64,000 bases of DNA from an uncultured Bacteroidales bacterium (GTDB lineage Bacteria; Bacteroidota; Bacteroidia; Bacteroidales; ML635J-15). The stretch is from the NCBI GenBank assembly GCA_937899245.1, contig CALDKB010000048.1:186001-250000 (forward strand), in the 5' to 3' direction. Positions within the stretch are counted from its first letter, which is position 1. Each line of letters begins with the position of its first letter. The notes beneath the pieces were generated by a model. That model was not told the origin of the DNA, did not search any database, and saw only the letters and a list, made by a program, of their open reading frames with translations. This document shows positions 8,610 through 18,874 of this stretch, piece after piece. Position numbers and translations under genes: made by a program.

Positions 8610-9155
8610 ATGAATCAAAGCAAGATTTCAGTAAGATACGCTAAGGCGGCTTTCGAACTGGCAAAGGAAAAGGGCGTACTCGATAAGATGTACAATGATT
8701 TCCGTCTGGTTCGCGAGACATTGGCAATTCTACCGGAATTCAAGGCTGTAATGGCAAGTCCTATCGTCAAGAAGGAAGACAAGACCAACTTGTTCGTAAA
8801 TTCCTTCGGCGGAAAAATAGAGGAGTTGTCGCTTAACTTCTTGAAGTTCCTGGTTGACAAGAACAGAGAAATGTATGTTGTCGATATCCTTAGAAACTTT
8901 GAGACTTCGTACCGCAGGGAGAATAATTACAAGGAAGTTGTAATAACAACCGTAGAACCTCTCAACGAAGCTACCCGCAAGGAAATCGAAGCAAGAATCA
9001 GGGAAGTTTACCAGTCGAACATAGAGCTGAAGAATGTTGTTGACGATCAAATGATTGGCGGTGTGGTAGTACGCATCGAAAATCAGCAGCTCGACTTGAG
9101 TGTAAAGACCCAGTTGAAGGAAATTAAACAATCACTTCAGAGATCAATATATTAG
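8610..9155 (+). CDS. atpH: ATP synthase F1 subunit delta
   Basis: Connects the b-subunit stalk to the top of the alpha3beta3 head. 181 residues. It begins SKISVRYAKAAFELAKEKG, the usual N-terminal helix bundle, and ends with the conserved VVDDQMIGGVVVRIENQQLD segment typical of OSCP/delta. Sits between atpF and atpA as in other bacteria. Confidence 0.95.
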   Translation: MNQSKISVRYAKAAFELAKEKGVLDKMYNDFRLVRETLAILPEFKAVMASPIVKKEDKTNLFVNSFGGKIEELSLNFLKFLVDKNREMYVVDILRNFETSYRRENNYKEVVITTVEPLNEATRKEIEARIREVYQSNIELKNVVDDQMIGGVVVRIENQQLDLSVKTQLKEIKQSLQRSIY

Positions 9156-9181
9156 AATAACATTAATTAATCATACGACTT

Positions 9182-10762
9182 ATGGCAGATATTAAACCAT
9201 CCGAAGTATCTCAGATCTTGAAGCAGCAGTTGGAAGGCATCGCAACCAAGACAAACTTGGAAGAGGTCGGAACTGTTATTGAAGTAGGAGATGGCATTGC
9301 TAGAATCTATGGATTGGATAATGTTCAGTCGAATGAACTTGTCGAATTCGAGAATGGCACTAAGGGTATCGTATTAAACCTTGAGGAGGATAATGTAGGA
9401 GCCGTAGTATTAGGACCTTGCGACGAAATTAAGGAAGGCAATGTGGTTAAGAGATTACGCCGTATTGCATCAATAATGGTTGGCGAGCAGATGTTGGGCC
9501 GTGTAGTAAATACTATCGGTGACCCACTCGACGGCAAAGGACCTATACAGGGCGAATTGTTTGAAATGCCTCTTGAACGCGTAGCACCTGGTGTTATTTT
9601 CCGTCAGCCGGTTGACCAACCGTTGCAGACAGGTATCAAGGCAATCGACTCAATGATTCCAATCGGTAGAGGACAGCGTGAGTTGATTATCGGTGACCGT
9701 CAGACAGGTAAGACGGCTATCGCAATCGATACTATCATTAATCAGAAGGAAAACTTTGAAAAGGGTGATCCTGTTTATTGTATCTACGTTGCAATCGGAC
9801 AGAAGGGTTCAACAGTTGCAAATGTTGCCAAGACCTTGGAACGCTACGGTGCTATGGAATATACCATCATCGTTACATCTACGGCATCAGACTCGGCAGC
9901 AATGCAGTACTATGCTCCATTTGCCGGCGCTGCAATCGGTGAATACTTCAGAGATACAGGACGTCATGCCTTGATTATTTATGATGACTTGTCGAAACAG
10001 GCAGTATCGTACCGTGAAGTTTCCTTGTTGCTCCGTCGTCCACCAGGACGTGAAGCTTATCCGGGTGATGTGTTCTATCTTCACTCAAGATTGCTTGAAA
10101 GAGCTGCAAAGATCATCCAGTCGGACGAAATCGCTGCTAAGATGAACGATTTGCCAGAATGCCTTAAGGGTAAGGTAAGAGGCGGTGGTTCTTTGACTGC
10201 ACTTCCAATCATCGAAACTCAGGCCGGCGACGTTTCTGCTTACATTCCAACAAATGTAATTTCAATTACCGACGGTCAGATTTTCCTTGAATCGAACTTG
10301 TTCAACGCTGGTATCCGTCCAGCTATCAACGCAGGTATTTCTGTATCTCGCGTCGGTGGTAAGGCTCAGATAAAGTGTATGAAGAAGATTGCAGGTACTT
10401 TGAGAACCGACCAGGCACAGTTCCGCGAACTCGAAGCATTTGCTAAGTTCGGTTCTGACCTTGACGCAGTTACTCTTTCTGTAATCGATAAGGGACGTAA
10501 GAACGTTGAAATCCTCAAGCAGCCGGAACATGCACCTGTAAAGGTTCAGGAACAGGCAGCAATCATCTATTGCGGTACTAAGGGCTTGATGAGAAACGTT
10601 CCTATCAACAAGGTACGTGAATTCGAAAAGGAATACATTGAATTCCTCAACACAAGTCGCAAGGACATTATGGACAGACTTGCTAAGGGCGAATATTCCG
10701 ATGAGATTATCAATGTACTTACCGAAGTTGCAAAAGATTTAACCAAGAAATACGAAAAATAA
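9182..10762 (+). CDS. atpA: ATP synthase F1 subunit alpha
   Basis: Non-catalytic nucleotide-binding subunit of the F1 head. 526 residues. P-loop GDRQTGKT at 171-178, the family signature PAINAGISVSRVGG with the arginine finger around 382, and an N-terminal beta-barrel (about 28-95). Full length with no unusual features. The catalytic beta partner must be encoded elsewhere. Confidence 0.97.
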   Translation: MADIKPSEVSQILKQQLEGIATKTNLEEVGTVIEVGDGIARIYGLDNVQSNELVEFENGTKGIVLNLEEDNVGAVVLGPCDEIKEGNVVKRLRRIASIMVGEQMLGRVVNTIGDPLDGKGPIQGELFEMPLERVAPGVIFRQPVDQPLQTGIKAIDSMIPIGRGQRELIIGDRQTGKTAIAIDTIINQKENFEKGDPVYCIYVAIGQKGSTVANVAKTLERYGAMEYTIIVTSTASDSAAMQYYAPFAGAAIGEYFRDTGRHALIIYDDLSKQAVSYREVSLLLRRPPGREAYPGDVFYLHSRLLERAAKIIQSDEIAAKMNDLPECLKGKVRGGGSLTALPIIETQAGDVSAYIPTNVISITDGQIFLESNLFNAGIRPAINAGISVSRVGGKAQIKCMKKIAGTLRTDQAQFRELEAFAKFGSDLDAVTLSVIDKGRKNVEILKQPEHAPVKVQEQAAIIYCGTKGLMRNVPINKVREFEKEYIEFLNTSRKDIMDRLAKGEYSDEIINVLTEVAKDLTKKYEK

Positions 10763-10771
10763 TTCTAAAGT

Positions 10772-11647
10772 ATGGCAGGACTTAAAGATATACGAAATAG
10801 AATCGCTTCTGTAAAGTCAACAAAGCAGATAACTTCTGCAATGAAGATGGTTGCGGCTGCAAAGTTGAAGAAGGCACAGGACAGAGTGTTGCAGATTAGA
10901 CCATACGCCGACAAGATGAGAGACGTGCTGGCAGAAGTCAGTGCAAGTCTCGACAAGAACCATGCAAGCAAGTACGGCGAGGTCCGTAAGGTCGAAAACG
11001 TGCTTGTAGTACTTATGGCTTCGAACAGAGGTCTGTGCGGAGGTTTTAACTCCAACATCTGCAAGAAGGCAATGGCTTATGTAAGGGAGGCATATCCTCA
11101 GCAGCTTGCTAAAGGAAATGTCAAATTCATATGCCTTGGCAAAAAAGCCATAGATTTCGTTACTAAGCAGGGTCTTGAGGTTGTGGCTCAGAGCGAGGAA
11201 ATATTCGAAAAGCTGAACTACGCTACAGCAATGGAAATTGCAGATCCAATCATGGAGGATTTCGTTGCTGGCAAATACGATAAGGTTGACCTTATCTACA
11301 ACAGCTTCAAGAATGCAGCATCGCAGGAGCAGAAGGTGGAAGCATTCCTTCCGTTTACAATCGAAGGCGATGAAAACCAAAAGCATTCCGACTATATCTT
11401 TGAGCCATCTGTTGACTGCATAGTTGAGGACATGATACCGAAATCAATGAAGATTCAGTTCTTCAAGTCGGTTTTGGACAGTTTTGCAGCAGAGCAGGGG
11501 GCTAGAATGACAGCAATGCATCAGGCAACCGATAATGCTACGGAACTTATCAAGACTCTCACGCTTATGTACAACAAGGCTCGTCAGGCTGCCATTACCA
11601 ACGAACTTTCCGAAATCACCAGCGGTGCCGAAGCACTTAAGGGATAA
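10772..11647 (+). CDS. atpG: ATP synthase F1 subunit gamma
   Basis: Central rotor shaft. 291 residues. N-terminal helix GLKDIRNRIASVKSTKQITS and C-terminal helix with ELIKTLTLMYNKARQAAITN form the antiparallel coiled coil; VVLMASNRGLCGGFNSNICK is the conserved Rossmann-like segment. Last gene of the operon, followed by a strong terminator. Confidence 0.96.
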   Translation: MAGLKDIRNRIASVKSTKQITSAMKMVAAAKLKKAQDRVLQIRPYADKMRDVLAEVSASLDKNHASKYGEVRKVENVLVVLMASNRGLCGGFNSNICKKAMAYVREAYPQQLAKGNVKFICLGKKAIDFVTKQGLEVVAQSEEIFEKLNYATAMEIADPIMEDFVAGKYDKVDLIYNSFKNAASQEQKVEAFLPFTIEGDENQKHSDYIFEPSVDCIVEDMIPKSMKIQFFKSVLDSFAAEQGARMTAMHQATDNATELIKTLTLMYNKARQAAITNELSEITSGAEALKG

Positions 11648-11670
11648 AGAAATAGCAACTGAAATATAAA

Positions 11671-11700
11671 AGCTCATCTTTACGAAGATGGGCTTTTTTT
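11671..11700 (+). terminator. Rho-independent terminator of the ATP synthase operon
   Basis: AGCTCATCTT and AAGATGGGCT pair around a TACG loop (one G-T pair) and are followed by seven T. It lies 23 bp after atpG. Confidence 0.9.
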
Positions 11701-11809
11701 GTTTGGGTGCACATTTGTTGTAATTAACCCGGGTTAAATTGTAAAAACAGGCTGTCGTGTAACTAAAAAATAAAATCCAAAAAATACTGTCGTTGTCAAA
11801 AATAAATCT

Positions 11810-11817
11810 TATTTTTG
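11810..11817 (+). promoter_or_regulatory. -7 promoter element of the tRNA-Pro gene
   Basis: TATTTTTG matches TAnnTTTG and ends 15 bp before the tRNA. I see no good -33 element at the usual distance. Confidence 0.5.
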
Positions 11818-11832
11818 CATCGCTTTTAGCGA

Positions 11833-11905
11833 CGGGGTGTGGCGCAGTTGGTAGCGCGCTACGTTCGGGACGTAGAGGCCGGAAGTTCGAGTCTTCTCAC
11901 CCCGA
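11833..11905 (+). tRNA. tRNA-Pro (anticodon CGG)
   Basis: The cloverleaf can be drawn by hand: acceptor CGGGGTG with CACCCCG, D arm GCGC/GCGC, anticodon stem CTACG/CGTAG around the loop TTCGGGA (anticodon CGG), T arm GGAAG/CTTCT around TTCGAGT, and discriminator A. The 3' CCA is not encoded. It reads proline codon CCG. Confidence 0.95.
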
Positions 11906-11923
11906 CAATGCAGAAAGATAAAA

Positions 11924-11955
11924 CCTTGTAAGTGAATAACTTGCAAGGCTTTTTT
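11924..11955 (+). terminator. Rho-independent terminator after tRNA-Pro
   Basis: CCTTGTAAGT and ACTTGCAAGG pair around GAAT (one wobble), followed by a T run. It starts 19 bp after the tRNA. Confidence 0.85.
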
Positions 11956-12106
11956 GTTGTAAATTCCATTTTGCGCTGTCATTTCCACAAATCGCAGGAA
12001 AGCATCATTATCCAGTTATAAATATGTTTGTCACGTCTAGGTAGCTTTGTGCCAATTAAGATTCGTAAATCGTCAATCTAAAATTCCAATTGTGACAAAT
12101 AATATT

Positions 12107-12114
12107 TAAATTTG
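12107..12114 (+). promoter_or_regulatory. -7 promoter element for the PAS histidine kinase
   Basis: TAAATTTG fits TAnnTTTG and lies 19 bp before the ATG at 12134, implying a very short leader. No clear -33 element at the normal spacing. Confidence 0.5.
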
Positions 12115-12133
12115 CGTATATATTTATTTTCAC

Positions 12134-15100
12134 ATGAACAAGGAACAGATTATTTTCAGACAGCAACTTGACGAACAAAATAAACAGATTATCCTTCATA
12201 AGGTAGAGAGAAACAGAATTGTTGAGGAACAAGGCGAGAATCTGGATTTTTTGATTCCTGAGTTTCAGCTTGACTATGATGCAAATATTATAAGAGTCAA
12301 CCAAAAGCTGGCCGAATTGCTGGAATATTCTTCATCGGATGAATTGATGACGGCTATAGCTGCTGGAGAATACTCGTTTCTTAAATCAGACCTGATATCT
12401 TTATTTGCAAAGAGCGACTACGTAATGGATAGGCCTTTGTTTCTAAGGACAAAAAATGGAAATCTGTTGAGCTTGCGTGAGTCTATAATAAAGTGCAAGT
12501 CCGGAAATCAATTGTACTATACGGGTTTAATAAATTATACAGAGACCTCCGGTCAGGCAAGACAATCGGGCATTGTGGAGAGAAATATAGTTAAGCAATT
12601 GTACGACAATATTATGGATGCCGTCATGATATGCGATACAAATTATAAGGTATGGTATGAAAATTCAGCCATGAGGCGCATTCTGAAGGAAGACGAGCCT
12701 GATAATGTTGCCATAAGATATCTTTTCGATTTTGTAACGCATGAAACCGAGGTAAAGTTGAGGGCTGCAATAGCGGAGTTGTGCAAGACGGGAAGTTCAA
12801 CCTCAAACGATCATTATGTATTGGTTGCTGGCGATGGAACATCAATTGATTTGCAGGCATATCTTTGTTTGTACAACAAGGGTGACGAAAAACATATAGT
12901 CTTTGTTGTGCCTAAGTCGGTTGAGGAGGAACAAAAGCGCAATGAATATAACCATTTGCTTTACGGCCAGACAATCAACAGCTTGTCTGAATTGTATATA
13001 TTATTGACTCTGGATTGCAATATCTGTGATATAAATGAGTCGGCGATCAGATTTTGGGGTTGGGACTACGATGTGTATCTTACAAAATCCATATTCGATC
13101 TTGGCGCTTTTGCCGTTTCCGACCTAAGGTCGTTGTTCAAGTCGTTGTTGAACAATAAGAAACCGATAGAAATGGAATTTGCCGCAGTAAATACAATGTG
13201 GGGCAATGTGACATTAAGGGCCAAATTTGTACCTATTAACGGAGAAAAGCAGAATTTTGTTTCTCTTATTGTAGAAAATAATATCGCAGAATTCCAGATA
13301 AGACAACTCTTAAATACGGAATACAAGAACAATATTGCATTGTTCGACAACTCTTTGTGCGGTATCATCCAGTTGCACAACAACGAGGTAGTAAAGGCAA
13401 ACAATACTGTAAACTCGTTGTTGAAAATAGCAGGAGATATTCGCGACAAAAAATTCTCTGATATTTTTAAGGAGACCAGACGAAGGAAACGCCGTATAGT
13501 CACTACTGCATCAAACCGCAAAGAGGAAGTTTTTGAGTATGAAATAGTGCACAACCGCAAGCATGTTTTGTTCGAGGTTCACATTTTCGATGTCGACAAG
13601 GAAAATACATATTGCTATTTTATGGATGTTACGCCACGAAAAAGTGTTGCATTAATGTCGAATGAGGACTCTTCACGATATAAGGCGATAGTTGAGCAGT
13701 CGCCTTGTGGCGTGCTTATCGGCGATGTTCACGGCGATATTATTGATGTGAGTGACCGTTTCTGTGAGATGATAAAGTTGCCGCCAAGCGAAATTCTGGG
13801 AAAGAATATCATGTCACTTTTTTCCGAGCAGTCGGTAAATAGCAGGCCATTTGACTATCAGCGTGTAGATGTCGGATGTATCGTGAGTGCGGAGCGTGAT
13901 TTGCAGTGTGGAGACGGTACCGTTAAAGTTGTTGAAATGTATTCATGTGCTTTGGATGGCGACATGTATCAGGCTGTTGTGCTAGATATTACACAGCGTA
14001 AGATATACGAGAACCAGATGCTGGAATTTAGAAGGCGGACAGACAGGCTAGTGATGCAGAAGGAACATTTCCTGAAAACGATGTCGGGTGTAACTGTAGT
14101 CTTTGGCAAGGATGGTGAAATAAATGATATTTATGTTGGGAAGAATTCTCCACTCAGCAAGTATACAAAAACAGAAGACGAGGCAATCAATGTAGTTTTG
14201 CAATGTATCTCAGGCAAGGAGTATGACTATCTGATTCGCCAGTGCGTTGGAAGAATACATCAGGACTACATTGATGGTAACATTGATGAAATATATACGG
14301 TGCAAAGGGAAGTCCTTTTGTTTGGCAATCTATATTACATAGAGGCGACTTTCAGCCCAATGGAGGATGATGTTGTTATGACGATGGCCGATGTCACTGA
14401 GCGCGAAAAGGTTATGGCAAATTTGCGCGAGGCCTTGAAGCAATCGGAGGAAAATAAGAGCCTTCAAAGTGCAATGATTGGTAATCTTTCGCATGAAATT
14501 CGTACACCGTTGAACGGAATTATTGGTTTTGCGGACTTGCTTCTCGAAATAGAGGATGATGAAGAGAAGCGAGACTACTTGCAGACAATTCTGAGTTCGT
14601 CGAACCAGCTGCTAAATGTTCTTGCCGATATTATTGAAATGACGAAACTGGACGCTGGTGCTGTTCGTGTGAAACAGGAACTTGTAAGTCTGAACAATTT
14701 GTTTTCGACAATATACGATGTAATGTGTTCAATACGGATAGCCAAAACTAACAATGTTAAGCTGGTAAACCTTTCTGCCGGCAAGGACGATGTCAACATA
14801 GTTACTGATGTTGTAAAATTGCGTCAGATAATTACAAACCTTATTAGTAATGCCATTAAATTTACAAAGGATGGCAATGTCGAATATGACTATGTTGTCA
14901 ATGACGATAAAGTTTGTATAAGTGTTCGCGACAATGGCATTGGTATAGGCCCGGAGGAGCAGAAAAAAATATTTGAAAGGTTTTACCAGACAAGGCAAAG
15001 CAAGGAAATGATGGACAATGGCTCAGGCGTGGGATTGTCTATTGTTAAGTCGTATGTGGAGATGCTCGGCGGTTCGGTTTGGGTTGAGTCGGAACTTGGC

Positions 15101-15136
15101 AAGGGCAGCTGTTTTTTTGTTGAATTGCCTAAATAG
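12134..15136 (+). CDS. Soluble multi-PAS sensor histidine kinase
   Basis: A 1000-residue cytoplasmic kinase: no signal peptide and no membrane helix. About six PAS-like modules fill residues 40-760 (for example the segments starting near DNIMDAVMICDTNYKVWYEN and VEQSPCGVLIGDVHGDIID). Then comes a HisKA domain with H787 in NLSHEIRTPLNGIIGF and a HATPase_c domain with LISNAIKFT (N box), DNGIGIG (G1) and GSGVGLSIV (G2). There is no receiver domain, so the partner regulator is elsewhere. Only 11 bp separate it from the cyclase gene, so the two are probably one transcript. The ligands of the PAS domains cannot be read from sequence. Confidence 0.9.
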   Translation: MNKEQIIFRQQLDEQNKQIILHKVERNRIVEEQGENLDFLIPEFQLDYDANIIRVNQKLAELLEYSSSDELMTAIAAGEYSFLKSDLISLFAKSDYVMDRPLFLRTKNGNLLSLRESIIKCKSGNQLYYTGLINYTETSGQARQSGIVERNIVKQLYDNIMDAVMICDTNYKVWYENSAMRRILKEDEPDNVAIRYLFDFVTHETEVKLRAAIAELCKTGSSTSNDHYVLVAGDGTSIDLQAYLCLYNKGDEKHIVFVVPKSVEEEQKRNEYNHLLYGQTINSLSELYILLTLDCNICDINESAIRFWGWDYDVYLTKSIFDLGAFAVSDLRSLFKSLLNNKKPIEMEFAAVNTMWGNVTLRAKFVPINGEKQNFVSLIVENNIAEFQIRQLLNTEYKNNIALFDNSLCGIIQLHNNEVVKANNTVNSLLKIAGDIRDKKFSDIFKETRRRKRRIVTTASNRKEEVFEYEIVHNRKHVLFEVHIFDVDKENTYCYFMDVTPRKSVALMSNEDSSRYKAIVEQSPCGVLIGDVHGDIIDVSDRFCEMIKLPPSEILGKNIMSLFSEQSVNSRPFDYQRVDVGCIVSAERDLQCGDGTVKVVEMYSCALDGDMYQAVVLDITQRKIYENQMLEFRRRTDRLVMQKEHFLKTMSGVTVVFGKDGEINDIYVGKNSPLSKYTKTEDEAINVVLQCISGKEYDYLIRQCVGRIHQDYIDGNIDEIYTVQREVLLFGNLYYIEATFSPMEDDVVMTMADVTEREKVMANLREALKQSEENKSLQSAMIGNLSHEIRTPLNGIIGFADLLLEIEDDEEKRDYLQTILSSSNQLLNVLADIIEMTKLDAGAVRVKQELVSLNNLFSTIYDVMCSIRIAKTNNVKLVNLSAGKDDVNIVTDVVKLRQIITNLISNAIKFTKDGNVEYDYVVNDDKVCISVRDNGIGIGPEEQKKIFERFYQTRQSKEMMDNGSGVGLSIVKSYVEMLGGSVWVESELGKGSCFFVELPK

Positions 15137-15147
15137 GGTTATTGTAT

Positions 15148-18100
15148 ATGAAACGATTAGTTCCACTGTTATGCATTTTGCTTCTAGCATTGAAGCCGGC
15201 ATTTTCGCAGTTGTTGGAAAATGGAATTCCGCAGATAAAGAATTTCGGTCCGGCCGACTATAGGCAGGAAAGTCAGAATTTCAGTATTATTCAGGATAAA
15301 AACTCGCTAATGTATTTTGGCAATGCCAATGGCATAATGGAGTATGACAACGAAAGGTGGAGTATTGTCAAGGTGACTGGACGTCCGAAGCTGGCTGTAA
15401 ATGGGAAGAATGAAATATATTATAGCGGCTACAATACATTTGGCAAAGTACAATACAAAAACGGCCGCATTGATGTTGAAGAAATCAAGAACGATGTAGA
15501 TTCTTCTTTTGGGCAGGCGGTCAAGTTGGTGGCTTATGACGATGTTGTGTATTTCGCTTCAGAAGACAAGCTGTTGGTTTATTCTGATTCAAAATTGCAA
15601 AAGATTATCAGCGAAGAGCGGTTCCGCCTTATCGATTTTGAGGGAACCGCATATGTCCAGCGGAAAGGAATGCCAATGCAGTGCCTGAAAGGTAAAAGAT
15701 TTGTAAGCGACGAGCTATGCAAGGCTTTCGACTCGCTAAATGTAGTGGATATGCTCCGGACATTGGACAACGAGATAATAGTCTGGGATGCAGAACGTTC
15801 TTGCTTTTTCAAATATGATAGCAGTGAAGGATTGAGGCCATTTCCCACAGATGTAGATAGATATATCAAAAACAATGGCTTTTTGTGTATCCGGATGTTT
15901 CGGGATGGAAACTTGATTGTCGGAACGAATTACGGTGGAATAGTGTCGATTGATAGCAACGGTAATTTCAGGTATGTTGTAAGTTCTGCCAATGGTCTGC
16001 GCAACAATACAATCAATGATTTGTACGTAGACAACCAAAGCAAGGTATGGCTTGCAACCGAAAACGGAATAAGTTTACTGGAAACCAATTCGAATCTTTC
16101 ATTTTTTGATGTTTCTAACGGCTTGAGCGGTGCAGTCTTGTGTATAAACCGTTTTGGTGGACGTCTGTTTGTCGGGACCACACTCGGCGTCTTCTGCTAC
16201 CGTAACTCAGATTTTCAACGGGGATATTTAAGAAGATTTCAGCGCATACGTGGAATAGATGGCAACTGCTGGCAGTTGTTTACATATCAGGATAATTTGT
16301 ACGCCGTTACCCACGAGGGTCTTTTCAAAATTAATGATGGTGGGTCTGTTTTAGCTCTTGACGGAGTTTTCATGGTGATGAAAGTTCTGAACGTAAAGGG
16401 CAGGGAGTATATTGTTCTTGGCGGTGCAGATGGAATGACTTTCGTAAGGATTAAGGATGGTGTTGTGGTAAAAGATGGTACTCTGAAAAATATGCCTTAT
16501 AAGATAAGGACAATTGCAGAGGATGCCGATGAAAATATATGGATGGGTACCGATGGCGATGGCTTGTATATGGTCAGATTTGAAGATTCTGTTGATTTCA
16601 ATGTGCCAATAATCGGTTTTAATGAAGTTGATGGTTTCCCTCCGGATTTTGGTTGGGTCGATGTAGTTTCTACGAAGGATTTGGGTCCAATATTTTCGAC
16701 ATCAATGGGAGTGTACAACTATAATAAGAATACGTCTCTTTTCTCGAGGGATACAATCTGTTTTGGTAGCGCAGGCAGAAAGCATGCGGTTTATTCGCCG
16801 GTGTGCGAGGATAATGAAAGTAATATCTGGTATGGATGTTCGTATGCTGATGTTTATGAGCGAGAAATTGGCATCATGCATTTTGACTCCAATGACAGTT
16901 TGCGCCGGAAGGTGGCTCCTTTTGGCCAGATGAAGGAGTCTGTTATCGAGGTCATTTATCCCGAAGACAACGATGTCGTGTGGTTTGGCAGTACGGAAGG
17001 GCTGTTCAAGTACGAAATGTCCAATACGGATACAATGCCAATGGACGATGCGTTTGTTTGTATGATTAGAAGTGTGTCGATTGCCAACGATTCAATAATA
17101 TATACTTTTGATCAAGATTATCTTGCAAGTTCCAGTGTTATGCACACCATGAAATATCTCGACAAGAAAATAAGGTTTGAGGTGGCAGGTCTTGCGTACA
17201 ATACGTTTGGAAAAACGGAATATCAGTTCAAGCTTGATGGCTTTGACGAAGACTGGTCGGAATGGACAACGGAGTCGTACAAGGAATATACAAGTCTTAC
17301 CGAAGCCGAGTATACTTTTATGGTGCGTTCGCGAAATGGTTTTGGCCAGATAAGCAACGTTGATGTGTTCCGCTTTGAGGTTACACCTCCTTATTATCGA
17401 ACAATCTTGGCATATATACTTTATGTGCTAGCATTTATAGTTATAGTTGTCTTCGTTTTCGCATGGAGGAATATTGTCCATTCGCGCGAGAAATATCAGC
17501 TCGAGAAACTTGTTGAGCAAAGGACAAACGAACTTATCCAGCAGAAGGAACAGACCGAGAATCTTGTAAAAAAGTTGCTGCCACAGAATGCAGTGGACGA
17601 AATTCGTAAAAATGGAATGGCAAAATCGAAAAAATACGATATGGTAACGGTTTTGTTTTCTGATATACAGGGTTTTACAAAAATTGCAGCCAAAACAAAT
17701 CCGGATGAGCTTATAAAATATCTAAACGAATTGTTCGTGTCGTTCGACAATATAATATCCGAATACAATATCGAAAAGATAAAAACAATAGGCGATGCGT
17801 ATATGTGTGCCGGTGGAATGCCGAACAAGGATGCAACAAATGCTGTTGAGGTTGTGCTTGCCGGTATGGAAATGCAGAGGGCCTTGCAACGAATGAACGA
17901 GACTCATGACCTTAAGATGAATATGAGGATAGGAATTCATACGGGTCCTGTTGTTGCTGGTGTTGTAGGCGCCCAGAAATTAGAGTACGATATTTGGGGC
18001 GATACAGTGAATATTGCAAGCCGTATGGAGTCGAATGGTGAGGTCGGGAAGGTGAACATTTCCGAAGAGACATATCGACTTGTCAATAAGTTCTTCTCTT

Positions 18101-18813
18101 GCCATAACCGTGGTAAAATGGAGATTAAGGGAAAGGGCGAAATGGATATGTACTTCATAGAAGGGATTCTCGAAAACTTATCTGAAAATGGCGACGGCAT
18201 TACTCCAAACCATTTGTTCAATGTCAGAAAGCAAGGCTTGAATTATTCGCTAATTCAGGAGGAGATTCTTGAGCAGATGCAGCGCGACCTTCCAAAGAAC
18301 TTGTATTATCATAATCTAAAGCACACAACAGATACCATTTATCGTGTTACTGATATAGGCATGAAGGAAAATGTTTCCGAGGAGGATATCTTGTTGCTTC
18401 GTTGTGCTGCTCTGTTCCATGATAGCGGTTTCATGGTAAGCTACGAAAAAAACGAGCCGATAGGAGCAAAATTGGCTCACCAGACTTTAGCCCGCTATAA
18501 GTTCTCGAGAGAACAAATTGATATTATTAAGGGTATAATTATGGCTACCTGTGTACCGCAGAATCCACATTCGTTACTCGAGCAGATTATGTGTGATGCC
18601 GATCTTGACTATCTTGGACGGCCGGATTTCATTCCAATTTCGCAGAATTTGTTCAGGGAACTTTTCGAACGAGGAAAGATTGATTCTATTGAGCAATGGA
18701 ACAAGATGCAATATAAGTTTATTACAAGCCATCATTACTTTACTGAGACTGCAAAACAAGGCGGAGAACCTGGAAAGCAGCAGGTGCTAAAGGAACTTAA
18801 GGATCTGATATAA
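15148..18813 (+). CDS. Membrane sensor with class III adenylate cyclase and C-terminal HD phosphohydrolase domain
   Basis: 1221 residues from the ATG at 15148 (the TTG two codons upstream is unlikely). Order: signal peptide ending about PAFSQ; a two-component-regulator-type beta propeller (about 30-640); a Y_Y_Y domain (about 665-745); one membrane helix (about 751-774); a coiled coil; a class III cyclase domain (about 825-1000); then an HD domain (about 1040-1221). The cyclase has both metal aspartates (D839 in FSDIQGFT, D883 in KTIGDAYM), N955 and R959 in DTVNIASR. The purine-selecting pair is K879 and D948, which points to ATP rather than GTP. The HD domain keeps H1055/H1059, H1091-D1092 (HDSGF) and D1150/D1152. 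A protein that could both make and remove cAMP in response to a periplasmic signal is inferred. Confidence 0.88.
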   Translation: MKRLVPLLCILLLALKPAFSQLLENGIPQIKNFGPADYRQESQNFSIIQDKNSLMYFGNANGIMEYDNERWSIVKVTGRPKLAVNGKNEIYYSGYNTFGKVQYKNGRIDVEEIKNDVDSSFGQAVKLVAYDDVVYFASEDKLLVYSDSKLQKIISEERFRLIDFEGTAYVQRKGMPMQCLKGKRFVSDELCKAFDSLNVVDMLRTLDNEIIVWDAERSCFFKYDSSEGLRPFPTDVDRYIKNNGFLCIRMFRDGNLIVGTNYGGIVSIDSNGNFRYVVSSANGLRNNTINDLYVDNQSKVWLATENGISLLETNSNLSFFDVSNGLSGAVLCINRFGGRLFVGTTLGVFCYRNSDFQRGYLRRFQRIRGIDGNCWQLFTYQDNLYAVTHEGLFKINDGGSVLALDGVFMVMKVLNVKGREYIVLGGADGMTFVRIKDGVVVKDGTLKNMPYKIRTIAEDADENIWMGTDGDGLYMVRFEDSVDFNVPIIGFNEVDGFPPDFGWVDVVSTKDLGPIFSTSMGVYNYNKNTSLFSRDTICFGSAGRKHAVYSPVCEDNESNIWYGCSYADVYEREIGIMHFDSNDSLRRKVAPFGQMKESVIEVIYPEDNDVVWFGSTEGLFKYEMSNTDTMPMDDAFVCMIRSVSIANDSIIYTFDQDYLASSSVMHTMKYLDKKIRFEVAGLAYNTFGKTEYQFKLDGFDEDWSEWTTESYKEYTSLTEAEYTFMVRSRNGFGQISNVDVFRFEVTPPYYRTILAYILYVLAFIVIVVFVFAWRNIVHSREKYQLEKLVEQRTNELIQQKEQTENLVKKLLPQNAVDEIRKNGMAKSKKYDMVTVLFSDIQGFTKIAAKTNPDELIKYLNELFVSFDNIISEYNIEKIKTIGDAYMCAGGMPNKDATNAVEVVLAGMEMQRALQRMNETHDLKMNMRIGIHTGPVVAGVVGAQKLEYDIWGDTVNIASRMESNGEVGKVNISEETYRLVNKFFSCHNRGKMEIKGKGEMDMYFIEGILENLSENGDGITPNHLFNVRKQGLNYSLIQEEILEQMQRDLPKNLYYHNLKHTTDTIYRVTDIGMKENVSEEDILLLRCAALFHDSGFMVSYEKNEPIGAKLAHQTLARYKFSREQIDIIKGIIMATCVPQNPHSLLEQIMCDADLDYLGRPDFIPISQNLFRELFERGKIDSIEQWNKMQYKFITSHHYFTETAKQGGEPGKQQVLKELKDLI

Positions 18814-18874
18814 GAGCCGGTGTCGCCGTAGGCGGGGTTTTCAGATGTTTCGTTTCCTATAGAACAAAAAATAA

